NCBI GenBank assembly: GCA_963724945.1
Contig: CAVRWL010000003.1
Location: 1,364,001 to 1,428,000, forward strand
Direction of reading: 5' to 3'
DNA length: 64,000 nt
Source of the DNA: Hyphomicrobium_A sp963724945
GTDB taxonomy: Bacteria > Pseudomonadota > Alphaproteobacteria > Rhizobiales > Hyphomicrobiaceae
In this document: positions 9,141-18,571 of the stretch, in pieces
Numbering within the stretch: the stretch's first letter is position 1
How the letters are laid out: each line of letters begins with the position of its first letter
Notes under the pieces: generated by a model
What the model was told of the DNA's origin: nothing
The model's input: only the letters and a program-made list of their open reading frames with translations
Databases searched by the model: none
Made by a program: the position numbers and the translations under genes

Positions 9141-9811
9141 GCGGAAAAGAACCTCTCGTGCATGTTCTTCATGATACCAGCAGTCGCGCCCCAAATGTAC
9201 CTCTCTTGAAACGGCATGGCATGAAAGCGGCGCTCGGCGCCGCCCAAGACGCGGACGTGGGTCTTGTGATTGCGCGCGTCCATGAGAAATGCGAGCGGCA
9301 CCTCGAACGCTTCTGCGACCTCACCGGGCTCGAGCGCAAGCTCGAAGCCTTCGCGCACGAGGGCGACGACCGGGACGATGCGGTAGCCCGTGCCGGTGCG
9401 GTAGGCGTCAAGGTAGCCGAGCGGCTCGACAAACCGGGGATCGAGCCCGATCTCCTCCTGTGCCTCGCGCAACGCTGTGGCGACAGGCTCCGTCTCGTCG
9501 GCCTCCATTTTTCCCCCGGGGAGCGCGATCTGGCCCGCGTGACGCGGCAGGCTTTCGGTGCGCTGGGTGAAGAGCACGGTGAGGTCCTTGTGCGCAATGA
9601 TCGGCACCAGTACCGCGGCCGGACACGGAGGACGCGATACCAGCTTGGGCCTGAGGTCTGGGTTGAGATCGAAGTCGCTGGGCCCCAAGTGTGCGCCCGC
9701 TGCGCTGCTTGAGCGGTCGACGGGAGGCGCTCGATGCAGCACACGGCCGGCGCGCAAACGGAAGCCGACCTCGGAGAAAGGTGATTCGGCAGGTGCGGCC
9801 GCGTCAGACAT
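9137..9811 (-). CDS. Nudix hydrolase, CoA pyrophosphatase type
   Basis: A 224-residue Nudix protein. The Nudix box is visible from GGKMEADE to REAQEEIGL, preceded by the VLFTQRTESLPRHAGQIALP segment characteristic of the CoA pyrophosphatase (NudL/Nudt7) subgroup. It would split CoA into phosphopantetheine and 3',5'-ADP. First gene of the Nudix/DUF6111/cca operon. Confidence 0.9.
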   Translation of the reverse strand: MSDAAAPAESPFSEVGFRLRAGRVLHRAPPVDRSSSAAGAHLGPSDFDLNPDLRPKLVSRPPCPAAVLVPIIAHKDLTVLFTQRTESLPRHAGQIALPGGKMEADETEPVATALREAQEEIGLDPRFVEPLGYLDAYRTGTGYRIVPVVALVREGFELALEPGEVAEAFEVPLAFLMDARNHKTHVRVLGGAERRFHAMPFQERYIWGATAGIMKNMHERFFSA

Positions 9812-9946
9812 GGCGAGACCATATCACGGGGGCCCGTGTTAAGACTAAGCGTTGGAGAAAGTCCGATTCGGCGGCCGCCGAACCACGATCGCGTCAAACT
9901 TTCGCGTAAGTCTTGCGTCATCGCGGCGCCGCCCAAGGAGCCACTC

Positions 9947-11158
9947 TTGCTGACCTCTCCTCTTTTGCGTCCGCTCGTCGCGATCCTGGTCGGGGCGCTC
10001 GCCCTGTTGCCGCTCGCGGCCCGGGCCGCGACGGTTTCCGACTTCGTCGTGTCGTTGAGCCCCAGCGAGCGCCAGGCGTTCACCGAGTGGCAGGCGGCCC
10101 AGGCGCACTTCGATCGCCGCCTTGACGCCTACTGGCACGAGGTCGAGCGCAAGCGCAGGGTTCGCAGGAGGGAGCGCTCCGCCGGCCATCTTTATATGAC
10201 CAACGCGTATGTCCTGAGCTATCCGCCCGAGTATCGAGGCCCTGAGCTCAGCCGGGATCTCGAGCGCCGCTGGAAGCAATTCCTCGCCGCGAGCGAACGG
10301 GCGGAGCCCAAGCAGGCGAAGCCCCCGCAGCCGGGGATCGACGACTTCCTGGCGGCGGCCAAGAAATACTACGGCTTTACGCCGGCGCGCATTTCGGAGT
10401 GGGAATTCAAGCGCCGCTATGCGGAGGAGTCGCTGAAGCTGGGGCTCACCAAGGATCAGGTGGTGCGCGTCTATGCGCTGGAGACGGGCGGCAACGGCAC
10501 CGCCGACATGCAGGCCGGCGTCCAACCCATAACCAAGAAGGGACACCCGATCTCCTCCGCGCTCGGCTACGCCCAGCTCTTGCACGCCAACACCATCGGC
10601 GAGCTTGTGAAGCACGGCGATCAGTTCATCGGCCGGCTCAGGAGTTTGGCGGCAACGACGCGCGATCCTGCGCGCGCGCAAGAGCTGCGCCAGAAGGTCG
10701 ATGCGCTGCGCCGCATGCTGCACGCGGCGCGTTCGGTGCCCAACGATTGGTACCGCCACGTCGCCTTTGCGCAGACGCCGCGCGGCTACGGCATACACGC
10801 CATCAATCTCGATGGGGACATCGGGCCGTGGCTGCAATCGGAGAAGCTCAAGGGCCTCAAGGAATTCGCGGCAAGGCAGGGCGTCACCAACCTATCGGGC
10901 GAGGAGCTCGAGCTCATGAACCTTTCAGGGCCCGCGACGGGCCTTGAGATGCTGCAGCCGGTCGGTCTCACCGCGCCCACGCCGAACTTCTTCTCGCGGC
11001 GTGCCTACTACGTGAACAAGATGGTGACGGGCAAAACCACGGCCGAGCTGCTGGCCGAATTCACGCGGCGCATGGACAACAGCTCCAAGAAACCGGGCGC
11101 ACTCGAGTTCGCGCAGGCCTTCGATGCCGCGCGCCAGGAAAGACTGCCGTGGCGGTAA
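9947..11158 (+). CDS. exported lytic-transglycosylase-like protein
   Basis: About 403 residues. I place the start at TTG 9947, which is preceded by AAGGAG and opens a clean signal peptide (LLTSPLLRPLVAILVGALAL...ARA); the frame is open further upstream to 9836 but without a ribosome site. The middle part reads VYALETGGNGTADMQAG followed by SSALGYAQLLHANT, which resembles the catalytic Glu and the G-Y-x-Q motif of lysozyme-fold transglycosylases. The family is not one I can name, so a peptidoglycan role is inference. A TPR/Sel1 gene lies convergent. Confidence 0.65.
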   Translation: MLTSPLLRPLVAILVGALALLPLAARAATVSDFVVSLSPSERQAFTEWQAAQAHFDRRLDAYWHEVERKRRVRRRERSAGHLYMTNAYVLSYPPEYRGPELSRDLERRWKQFLAASERAEPKQAKPPQPGIDDFLAAAKKYYGFTPARISEWEFKRRYAEESLKLGLTKDQVVRVYALETGGNGTADMQAGVQPITKKGHPISSALGYAQLLHANTIGELVKHGDQFIGRLRSLAATTRDPARAQELRQKVDALRRMLHAARSVPNDWYRHVAFAQTPRGYGIHAINLDGDIGPWLQSEKLKGLKEFAARQGVTNLSGEELELMNLSGPATGLEMLQPVGLTAPTPNFFSRRAYYVNKMVTGKTTAELLAEFTRRMDNSSKKPGALEFAQAFDAARQERLPWR

Positions 11159-11170
11159 GGCTCGGCGCTC

Positions 11171-12742
11171 TCAATTGAGGCGTTTGAGCGCGTCGCGCGC
11201 CGGCTTGAATCTCGGATTGATCGCGAGCGCGGCTTCCAGATCGGCCTTGGCGTGCTCGCTGTTGCCCATCCGCAGATAAGCCTCGCCACGCTTCGTGAGC
11301 GCGAGAATGTACTTCGGTGCCATGCTGATGGCGGCACTGTACTCCTCGACCGCATTCTTGGGATCATTGAGCCCGTCGTAGGCCTCGCCGGCAACGTAGT
11401 GCAGGGAAGAGATCGGCTCTATGTCGAGGGCCTTCTTGCTGTAGGACAGCGCCTCCTTGTAATCGCCGGTCGTTACCGATGCCCAAGAGAGCTTGCTGAA
11501 GACGGCGGCGAGCGTCGATTTCTCTAGTCCGCCGGTATTGGCCAGGAAGACGCGGCATATGCCATACGCCGTTCTGGGGTTCTGCTCGTTGAGGCAGGGC
11601 GCCGCCATGGCGATCGAGCCCTGTGCGGGGGCCGCGGCCGGTGCCGCCCGTACGCCGGTGTCGCCCTCGCCGAGGCTCTTGAGGTCATCTGCGGCCTTTT
11701 GGCTGCCGTTGGCTTTCGCCTTCTCCAACCAGGCGCGCGCGGTGTCCAGGTTCTTCGGCACGGTGATGCCTCTCATGTAGGCAAGACCCATCAACTCTTG
11801 CGCGTCCGCGTATCCCTGGTCGGCGCTCTTGCGGTACCACGTGACGGCCGTGGGGACGTCCTTCTGCACGAAGATCCCCTGATCGTACATGTAGGCGAAG
11901 TAGTACTGAGCGACACTGTCGCCTGCGTCCGCGCTCTGCTTGAGGTACTCGAACGCGGCCGACAAGTCTTTCGGTGCGCCGTTCTGGCCATAGAGATAGG
12001 CAATGCCGAGCTTGCGCTGCGCGTAGGACTCCTTCTGGTCCGCAGCCTTGCGCCACCACGCGAGTGCCTCGGAGATATTCGTCTCGACTCCGCTGCCGCC
12101 GAAATAGGCGTCGCCCATCTCAGCCTGCGAGTAGGCGTCGCCCTTTTCCGCCGCAGTGCGGAACCACTGGGCTGCCAACTTCGGGTCCTGGTTGATTCCG
12201 CGGCCGTACTTGTAGGATTCGCCGACGTCGCGCTGCGCCAGTATCTCCCCCTGTTGCGCCGCACGCAGCAGCCAGGGAAAGGCCTTGTTGTAATCGAGGG
12301 GCAACCCGGGCAAGCCGAAATAGTAGCTCAGGCCCAAGTTTAGCTGCGCCACGCCGTGGCCTTGCTTGGCGGCCTTGACGTACCACTCGAGGGCGGTCTT
12401 GGCGTCGAGCGTATTGGTGTACTTGAGCGTCGGATCGAACAGCGTCGCATACGAGAACTCCGCGAAGGGATCGCCGGCCTCCGCGAGCTTTTTCAAGCGC
12501 TCCCGCGCAGCCGGGTCCGTCTTGGCCGCGTCGCGCAGCTGATCCATCGCCACGCCGGCGTCTTGCTCCGGCTTGGCCCAAGCGCCGCCGGGGATGGAGC
12601 TCGGCACGCCTGCGAGCAGCCAAACCGCAGCGACCACGCTCGCGGCTTGCGGCCACACATACCACGCCCAGCGGTAGCGGGAATCGACGGCCCAGTTTGC
12701 TCCGTGCGCGGCGGCGATGCGGGAGAGAGAGGCGTTCATCAC
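11171..12742 (-). CDS. Sel1-repeat (TPR-like) protein with N-terminal membrane segment
   Basis: A 523-residue protein. After a hydrophobic stretch (residues about 33-50, WPQAASVVAAVWLLAGV) come about eight to nine Sel1 repeats of roughly 36 residues (for example ALEWYVKAAKQGHGVAQLNL, ALAWWRKAADQ), then a Pro/Ala linker and three or four plain TPR units (LGDPKNAVEEYSAAI-like pattern) at the C-terminus. Such solenoids act as protein-binding scaffolds. Its start overlaps the stop of the AAA+ gene by 4 bases, so the two are translationally coupled. No enzymatic motif is seen. Confidence 0.85.
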   Translation of the reverse strand: MMNASLSRIAAAHGANWAVDSRYRWAWYVWPQAASVVAAVWLLAGVPSSIPGGAWAKPEQDAGVAMDQLRDAAKTDPAARERLKKLAEAGDPFAEFSYATLFDPTLKYTNTLDAKTALEWYVKAAKQGHGVAQLNLGLSYYFGLPGLPLDYNKAFPWLLRAAQQGEILAQRDVGESYKYGRGINQDPKLAAQWFRTAAEKGDAYSQAEMGDAYFGGSGVETNISEALAWWRKAADQKESYAQRKLGIAYLYGQNGAPKDLSAAFEYLKQSADAGDSVAQYYFAYMYDQGIFVQKDVPTAVTWYRKSADQGYADAQELMGLAYMRGITVPKNLDTARAWLEKAKANGSQKAADDLKSLGEGDTGVRAAPAAAPAQGSIAMAAPCLNEQNPRTAYGICRVFLANTGGLEKSTLAAVFSKLSWASVTTGDYKEALSYSKKALDIEPISSLHYVAGEAYDGLNDPKNAVEEYSAAISMAPKYILALTKRGEAYLRMGNSEHAKADLEAALAINPRFKPARDALKRLN

Positions 12743-13848
12743 CGGCTATCCATCCCGGCCATGATGTCGGCCATCTCGATTTTGGTGAGATCGGCGTTCG
12801 GATCTTGCGAGATCCGCATGGCCTGGGCCTCGCGCGATTTCTCGAGCAGGGTGCGCATCTCGCGCGCGTTGCCCCAGTCCTCGCGTGTGCGCTCGCGCTC
12901 GACCCACGGCTTAAGCTTGGTCTCGAGCTCTTCAGGCAGCTCGTATTTCTGCGATCTCGCCATGCCGCGGAGAATGGCGCACAGCTCTCCGGTCTCGTAG
13001 GCGGGAAAGTCGATGGTCTTGGTGAAGCGGCTCGCGAGTCCGGGATTGGATGAGATGAAGCGGCGCATCTCGTTGGGGTAGCCCGCCGCGATGACGACGA
13101 CGCGGTCGCGGTTGTCCTCCATGAACTTCAGCAGAGTATCAATCGCCTCCTTGCCGAAGTCCGAGCCCGCTCCCGGGTTTGACGCGAGCGCATAAGCCTC
13201 GTCGATGAACAGGATGCCGTCGAGCGCCGACTTGCATACATCGAGCGTCTTGATCGCCGTCTGCCCGATCCAGCCGGCGACGAGGCCGGAACGGTCCGTC
13301 TCGATCAGGTGCCCCTTGCGCAGGATGCCGAGCGATCGGTAGATCTCGCCGAGTGCGCGGGCGACTTGCGTCTTGCCGACACCCGGAGGGCCGGTGAAAA
13401 CCATGTGCCGGCTGATGGCGCCGACCGGCAGCCCCTGCTCGCGGCGCTTCTTCTCCACCTCGAGGCCGGCGAGCAGCTTATTGACCTCCTCCTTAACCGG
13501 GGCGAGCCCGACCATCGCATCGAGGTCGTCGAGCGCCTGATCGGCAGTGCGCAACAGCGGCGCGTTCGATTTCACGTCGAGGCGCCGTCCCGGCGTCAGG
13601 GAGCCGGCTCCGGATGCCAAGCCTGCCCCCGTCGTCGCAAGTCGCATGGCGACGTAGGTGAGGGCGGCACCGGAGGCCAAGATCAACAGCGCCGACGTGA
13701 GCTTGAAGGCGGCCGCGGCGGTAAAGCCGCCGGCGAGCCACCCAAGCGGCCCCGATTGCGGATTGAGCAGCCAGGTGCTGACCAGGGTCGCCGCCACGGC
13801 GACGATGAAGAAGCCCACCATCGGGCGGTTCTCGAAGAATTTCTTCAT
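12739..13848 (-). CDS. membrane-anchored CbbX/SpoVK-type AAA+ ATPase
   Basis: A 369-residue AAA+ protein of the CbxX/CfqX group. Two hydrophobic segments occupy residues about 11-28 and 36-70, then a linker, then the ATPase: LDAMVGLAPVKEEV, Walker A GPPGVGKT (153-160), ETDRSGLVAGWIGQTA pore-loop region, Walker B ILFIDEAYAL (212-221), the AAGYPNEM sensor 1 region and the sensor 2 motif GNAREMRTLLE. Soluble relatives remodel Rubisco (CbbX) or act in type VII secretion (EccA); no Rubisco or secretion genes are in view, and the membrane anchor is unusual. It sits between a predicted single-pass exported protein and the Sel1 protein. Confidence 0.88.
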   Translation of the reverse strand: MKKFFENRPMVGFFIVAVAATLVSTWLLNPQSGPLGWLAGGFTAAAAFKLTSALLILASGAALTYVAMRLATTGAGLASGAGSLTPGRRLDVKSNAPLLRTADQALDDLDAMVGLAPVKEEVNKLLAGLEVEKKRREQGLPVGAISRHMVFTGPPGVGKTQVARALGEIYRSLGILRKGHLIETDRSGLVAGWIGQTAIKTLDVCKSALDGILFIDEAYALASNPGAGSDFGKEAIDTLLKFMEDNRDRVVVIAAGYPNEMRRFISSNPGLASRFTKTIDFPAYETGELCAILRGMARSQKYELPEELETKLKPWVERERTREDWGNAREMRTLLEKSREAQAMRISQDPNADLTKIEMADIMAGMDSR

Positions 13849-13898
13849 CGGCTGCTCTCCCGCCGCTCAAGCCTGTCCCTGCGTCATGCCGTTCTTGC

Positions 13899-14465
13899 TC
13901 AACACTTCGTCTTGGGGATCCAATACACGCTCTGCGTGGCGGTGCCGTTGAGCGACGGGATCGACCAGCCCGGCGTCAACCACACCATGAGATCCTTGCC
14001 CTCGCCGAGGATCGAGATCGCGCCCTTGCCGACGGGATAGGGCGCGGGAAAGGGCACCGCCACGCGCTGGGGTGCGGCCGTGACCCGGAACGGCGGGGAG
14101 ACGTAGCTACCGGAGCCGATGCGGATCGTGCTGTCGGGGGCGCCGGCGCTCTTGGAGATGGTCAAGATCGCCAGCGGCGCCTTGCAGCTCTTGGCCTCCG
14201 CGATCATTGCCGTGGCTTCCTTGGGGTCGAGCGATCCTGCCGCCTGATCCAAATCCGCTTGCGTGATCGCCGTCAGCTCCGCGTTGGCGGAGCGCGAGCC
14301 GGTCGACGTGAGGGCGAGCGACAGCAGCAGGGCGGTCACGATGGCGCCGGCGCCGATCACCATGAGGCCGCGCAGGCTCGTCGAATCCTTTGGGGATCCC
14401 GCTTCCTTTGGGGATCGCGACTTATCAGATCCTGTCGCGTGTTGAGCGCTTCCCTGATCGCTCAT
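13899..14465 (-). CDS. single-pass membrane protein of the AAA+/Sel1 operon
   Basis: 188 residues, starting MSDQGSAQHATGSDKS. A polar Ser/Lys-rich N-terminus is followed by one membrane segment (residues about 35-55, LMVIGAGAIVTALLLSLAL) and a soluble C-terminal part with beta-strand character (AISILGEGKDLMVWLTPGW, SVYWIPKTKC) and three Cys in total. No family recognised. It is 50 bases upstream of the AAA+ gene on the same strand, so it is probably the first gene of the operon, with the C-terminal part facing the periplasm. Confidence 0.75.
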   Translation of the reverse strand: MSDQGSAQHATGSDKSRSPKEAGSPKDSTSLRGLMVIGAGAIVTALLLSLALTSTGSRSANAELTAITQADLDQAAGSLDPKEATAMIAEAKSCKAPLAILTISKSAGAPDSTIRIGSGSYVSPPFRVTAAPQRVAVPFPAPYPVGKGAISILGEGKDLMVWLTPGWSIPSLNGTATQSVYWIPKTKC

Positions 14466-14669
14466 GGCAGTGCCGCAATCGACATGCCTTAAATCTCCTA
14501 CAGCGCGGCCCCAAACCGGCCTGGAAGATAAGGGAATTATGCTGCCCGGCCGGAGAACGCGCAAGCCATCGCTCGTCGCAGTCTGGGCTTCGCCGCAGTC
14601 AGGATTAATCGGTGTGCGGCGCGCCCGCCCGGTCCGGGCTGCCGGCTGATGGTGGGCTGACGGGCCGGA

Positions 14670-15608
14670 TCACGGCCACTTCACGATGGGCGGCATGGAG
14701 GACAGGATCGCATCGACGTTGCCGCCCGTCTTGAGCCCGAACACGGTGCCGCGGTCATAGAGCAGGTTGAACTCGACGTAGCGGCCGCGGCGCACCAGCT
14801 GCTCCTCGCGGTCGGCTTCCGTCCACCCCATCCGATAGTTGCCGCGCACCAGCATCGGATAGACCTGCAGGAATGCGCGTCCCACGGCTTGCGTGAAGGC
14901 GAAGGCTGCGCTCCAGCCGCCGTCCGCCTCCGAGGGCGTCAGGTAGTCGTAGAAGATGCCGCCGACGCCGCGCATCTCCTTGCGGTGCGGCAGATAGAAG
15001 TACTCGTCGCACCAAGTCTTGAGCTTCGCGTAGTCGGCGAAGGAGTGCGGCTCGCAGGCACCGTACATGGCCGCATGGAAGGCAAGCGTGTCGGCGTCCT
15101 TCTGCGTGCGCCGGCGCTCGAGGACGGGCGTCAGGTCGGCGCCGCCGCCGAACCACCACTTCGACGTGACGACCATGCGCGTGTTCATGTGCACGGCCGG
15201 CACGTTGGGATTTTGCGGGTGGGCGATGAGCGAGATGCCCGAGGCCCAGAACTGCGGGTGCTCCTCGGCTCCTGGGATCTGCTTGCGGAACTCCGGGGCA
15301 AACTCGCCGTAGACGGTTGAGGTGTGCACGCCCACCTTCTCGAAGACGCGGCCGTTCATCAGGCTCATGATGCCGCCGCCGCCCGGGGCCCCCGAATGGT
15401 CCGTGCGCTCCCATGGCGTGCGCTCGAAGCTGCCTGGTGCCTGGTCGGACAAGGGCGCCCCCTCGGGCAGTTCCGTCTCGAGCGCCTCAAAGCTGGCGCA
15501 AATCTTATCGCGCAGCTCCCCGAACCAGGCCTTCGCGGCCTCCTGGTGGGCGGCGATTTGGGCCGCCGATTGGGGCGCCTCATGCATAGGCCGTTGCGGC
15601 TCCGTCAT
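14670..15608 (-). CDS. hemF: oxygen-dependent coproporphyrinogen III oxidase
   Basis: A 312-residue HemF. It converts coproporphyrinogen III to protoporphyrinogen IX in haem synthesis, using O2. Family signatures are clear: GGGGIMSLMNGRVFEKVGVHTSTVYG, VHMNTRMVVTSKWWFGGGADLTPVL, CDEYFYLPHRKEMRGVGGIFYDYL and the C-terminal RRGRYVEFNLLYDRGTVFGLKTGGN. It is transcribed alone, divergent from the ABC transporter gene. Presence of the aerobic enzyme fits an oxygen-respiring organism with a bc1 complex nearby. Confidence 0.97.
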   Translation of the reverse strand: MTEPQRPMHEAPQSAAQIAAHQEAAKAWFGELRDKICASFEALETELPEGAPLSDQAPGSFERTPWERTDHSGAPGGGGIMSLMNGRVFEKVGVHTSTVYGEFAPEFRKQIPGAEEHPQFWASGISLIAHPQNPNVPAVHMNTRMVVTSKWWFGGGADLTPVLERRRTQKDADTLAFHAAMYGACEPHSFADYAKLKTWCDEYFYLPHRKEMRGVGGIFYDYLTPSEADGGWSAAFAFTQAVGRAFLQVYPMLVRGNYRMGWTEADREEQLVRRGRYVEFNLLYDRGTVFGLKTGGNVDAILSSMPPIVKWP

Positions 15609-15789
15609 TCTCAGCGTTGCCCCTTTTGTTGGCGCAATTCCCCCTATATATCCAGGGCGGCGATGTCTAGGGAGGCACGCCGGCGCCCCCTAAGACCGGG
15701 TATTTTGCACCGCTGTCCGGCGGCCGCCGCCGATTGCCGGCCGCCCAAACCCCCGTGTCGATGAACTCGCAAGGGTCCGGAGCCTCGTC

Positions 15790-17667
15790 ATGTTCGAGCG
15801 TATCTTTCGCTGGTACGAGACCCGCATCGACCCCTATGCGGCGGCCGAAATCGTGGAGCCGCCGAAGGGGCTCATGGCCTTCTTCTGGCACTTCTTGAAG
15901 CCCGTCTGGTGGGCGTTCGCGCTCCTCACCCTGCTCACGCTGGCGGCGGCGGCCATCGAGGTGGCGCTCATCGCCTTCATCGGCCGCATCATCGACCTCA
16001 TGCGGGAGACAGCATCGCCGTCAAGCCTCTTTGCCGAGCACTGGCATGAGCTCGTGCTGATGGCGCTGGTGGCGCTTATCGCGCGCCCCGTCGTCTCAGC
16101 GCTCGCCGACCTCTCCAAGCAGCAGTTGATCATGGGCCCCGTCAGCGCGCTCGTGCGCTGGCGCGCGCATTCCTACGTCGTGCGCCAGAGCCTCGGCTTC
16201 TTTCAGAACGACTTTGCCGGTCGCATCGCAAACCGCGTCATGCAAGTTGGCCCTGCCGTGCGCGACGTCGCCGCCAACAGCTGCGACGTGATCGTCTGGG
16301 TCGCCGTGCACTGGATCGGAGCTTTCCTCCTCTTCTTCGAGGCCGACTGGCGACTCGTCATCCCCCTCGCCGTCTGGCTCGGCGGATACGGCGTGACGCT
16401 CGTCTACTTCATCCCGAGGATCGAGAGGCTGTCCGGCGTCATGTCGGAGGCGCGCTCCATGCTGACGGGACGCATCGTCGACATTTACACCAACATCATG
16501 ACGGTCAAGCTCTTCGCCCACACCGAGCGCGAGGACGCCTACGCGCAGGAGGCCATCGACGAGCATATGGCCCGCTATCAGGACCAGCTCCGCCTCAACA
16601 CCATCATGGAGGCGGTGCTGTGGACGCTGAACGGCACCGTTCTCGTCGCCACCACCGGGCTCGCTTTGTGGCTGTGGAGCGGCGGCGACATCTCAATCGG
16701 CGCCATCAGCGTCGTGACCGGGCTCATCATCCGGCTGATGAACATGTCGGGCTGGTTCATGTGGACGCTTGCCGGCATTTTCGAGAACATCGGCGTGGTG
16801 CAGGAAAGCATGCTGACGATCTCGCGTCCGTACGCGGTCGTCGACGCGGCCGGCGCGAAGCCTCTCAACGTCGCGCGCGGCGCCATCCGCTTCGAGGACG
16901 TCAGCTTCGACTACGGGCACACGCGAAAGCCAGGCGACGGCAGGCCGGGAGGCGTCATCCAGAACTTCTCGCTCAACGTGGCGCCGGGCGAGAAGGTGGG
17001 GCTCGTCGGGCGCTCCGGCGCCGGCAAGTCGACGCTCGTGTCGCTGCTCTTGCGCTTCCACGACATTGAGCACGGCCGCATCCTGATCGATGATCAGGAC
17101 ATCGCCGGCGTCACCCAGGACAGCCTGCGCAGCCAGATCGGCGTCGTCACGCAGGATACCTCGCTGCTGCACCGCTCCGTGCGCGACAACATCCTCTACG
17201 GGCGTCCCGACGCCGGCGAGGCGCAGGCCGCGAAGGCGGCGGCGGGCGCCCACGCGCACGATTTCATCGGCGGGCTCCAGGACCTGCACGGGCGCGAGGG
17301 CTATAGCGCCCACGTGGGCGAGCGTGGCGTCAAGCTGTCGGGCGGGCAGCGGCAGCGCATTGCGATCGCCCGCGTGCTGCTCAAGGATGCCCCCATCCTG
17401 ATCCTCGACGAGGCGACGAGCGCGCTCGATTCAGAGGTCGAGGCCGCCATCCAGGAGCAACTCGCACACCTCATGAGCGGCAAGACCGTGATCGCCATCG
17501 CCCACCGGCTATCGACCATCGCCGCCATGGACCGGCTGGTGATCATGGATCAGGGCCGTATCATCGAGGAGGGCGGTCACGCCGAGCTGTTGCGCCGCGG
17601 AGGGCTTTATGCCCAGTTGTGGGCGCGCCAGTCGGGCGGCTTCCTGGCGCGGGAGGCGGCAGAGTAG
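15790..17667 (+). CDS. ABC exporter, fused membrane and ATPase domains
   Basis: A 625-residue half-transporter. Residues about 40-320 form a six-helix exporter membrane domain; the ATPase follows with Walker A GRSGAGKST, signature LSGGQRQRIAIARVLL, Walker B ILILDEATS and the switch His in AHRLSTIA. It resembles the ABCB/MsbA-like exporters; substrate cannot be told from sequence. The start MFERIFRWYETRIDPY lacks a strong ribosome site but matches the usual beginning of this subgroup. Confidence 0.9.
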   Translation: MFERIFRWYETRIDPYAAAEIVEPPKGLMAFFWHFLKPVWWAFALLTLLTLAAAAIEVALIAFIGRIIDLMRETASPSSLFAEHWHELVLMALVALIARPVVSALADLSKQQLIMGPVSALVRWRAHSYVVRQSLGFFQNDFAGRIANRVMQVGPAVRDVAANSCDVIVWVAVHWIGAFLLFFEADWRLVIPLAVWLGGYGVTLVYFIPRIERLSGVMSEARSMLTGRIVDIYTNIMTVKLFAHTEREDAYAQEAIDEHMARYQDQLRLNTIMEAVLWTLNGTVLVATTGLALWLWSGGDISIGAISVVTGLIIRLMNMSGWFMWTLAGIFENIGVVQESMLTISRPYAVVDAAGAKPLNVARGAIRFEDVSFDYGHTRKPGDGRPGGVIQNFSLNVAPGEKVGLVGRSGAGKSTLVSLLLRFHDIEHGRILIDDQDIAGVTQDSLRSQIGVVTQDTSLLHRSVRDNILYGRPDAGEAQAAKAAAGAHAHDFIGGLQDLHGREGYSAHVGERGVKLSGGQRQRIAIARVLLKDAPILILDEATSALDSEVEAAIQEQLAHLMSGKTVIAIAHRLSTIAAMDRLVIMDQGRIIEEGGHAELLRRGGLYAQLWARQSGGFLAREAAE

Positions 17668-17984
17668 ACCCCATCGCGGGGCTTTTGGCGTGTCCCTGGC
17701 TCAAGACCTCGCCGCAGCGATCTGCGGGACGCACCGCCGTCGGTGCTTCCTTTATGTGACGATGGTATGCGCCCGTGCGCCAAATTGCCTCCGCATTTGT
17801 CCTACGCGAGGGTTGAGGGGCGGCAGGAAGAATGTCAAAAAACCGGATGGCAAGTCGCCCCAATCTATAGGCCAATCGTCGAGATACCCCTTGGCTCGAG
17901 GATGTGCGGCCTCGAGGCTGGAGCGATAACCGGCCGCCGGGGGCGGCCAGCGGGGAAGCGCACTTTTCTGAAGCGGAGGCATTC
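17668..17984. other. intergenic region upstream of the bc1 operon
   Basis: 317 bases with no supported gene. CCCC-ATCGC-GGGG followed by CTTTT at 17671-17688 may be a weak terminator of the ABC gene. The promoter of petABC must lie here, but I see no clear boxes. Confidence 0.5.
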
Positions 17985-18557
17985 GTGGCAATTGACGCCG
18001 AAGAACCCGACCGCAGGGACTTTCTGACCCTTGCGGCCAGCGCCTTCGTTGCAGTCGGCGGGGCGGCTACGCTCTGGCCGTTCATCGACCAGATGAACCC
18101 CGATGCCGGTGCGCTGGCGCTCGCCTCGATCGAGGTCGATATCTCTCCCGTCAAGGAAGGCCAGGCGATCACGGTCCTGTGGCGGGGCAAGCCGATCTTT
18201 ATCCGCCACCGCACGGCGAAGGAGATCGAAGAGGGGAAAGCGGTGGACGTCAAGGAGCTGCGGGACGAGTACGCGCGCAACGAGGGTCTGCCCGCCGACG
18301 CGCTCGCCACCGACATCAATCGCACAAAGCCAGGTCATGAGAACTGGATCATCATGATCGGCATCTGCACGCACCTGGGCTGCATTCCCAAAGGCCAGGT
18401 GCTGGGGGACAAGAAGGGGGACTACGACGGCTGGTTCTGCCCTTGCCACGGATCGCACTACGATACGGCCGGACGCATCCGCAAGGGACCCGCACCCCGC
18501 AATCTCGAGATCCCCGTCTACGAGTACCTCACGGACACGAAGCTCAAGATTGGCTGA
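17985..18557 (+). CDS. petA: Rieske iron-sulfur subunit of cytochrome bc1
   Basis: 190 residues, starting at GTG 17985 with GGAGG nine bases ahead; the frame is open further upstream but the family begins here. A twin-arginine motif (RRDFLTLAAS) precedes the single membrane helix, so the protein is exported folded through Tat. The [2Fe-2S] cluster ligands are in CTHLGCIPKGQ and CPCHGSHYD. It passes electrons from quinol to cytochrome c1. First gene of petABC. Confidence 0.97.
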   Translation: MAIDAEEPDRRDFLTLAASAFVAVGGAATLWPFIDQMNPDAGALALASIEVDISPVKEGQAITVLWRGKPIFIRHRTAKEIEEGKAVDVKELRDEYARNEGLPADALATDINRTKPGHENWIIMIGICTHLGCIPKGQVLGDKKGDYDGWFCPCHGSHYDTAGRIRKGPAPRNLEIPVYEYLTDTKLKIG

Positions 18558-18571
18558 GGAGCGCGAGCCAC

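Noticed and set aside
12739..13848. Calling the AAA+ gene cbbX (Rubisco activase)
   Set aside because: No Rubisco genes are in view and the protein has two N-terminal membrane helices that CbbX lacks.
18443..18571. An N-terminal extension of cytochrome b starting at a TTG inside petA
   Set aside because: Homologues start at MALHES-like sequence, a ribosome site precedes ATG 18572, and the extension is petA read out of frame.
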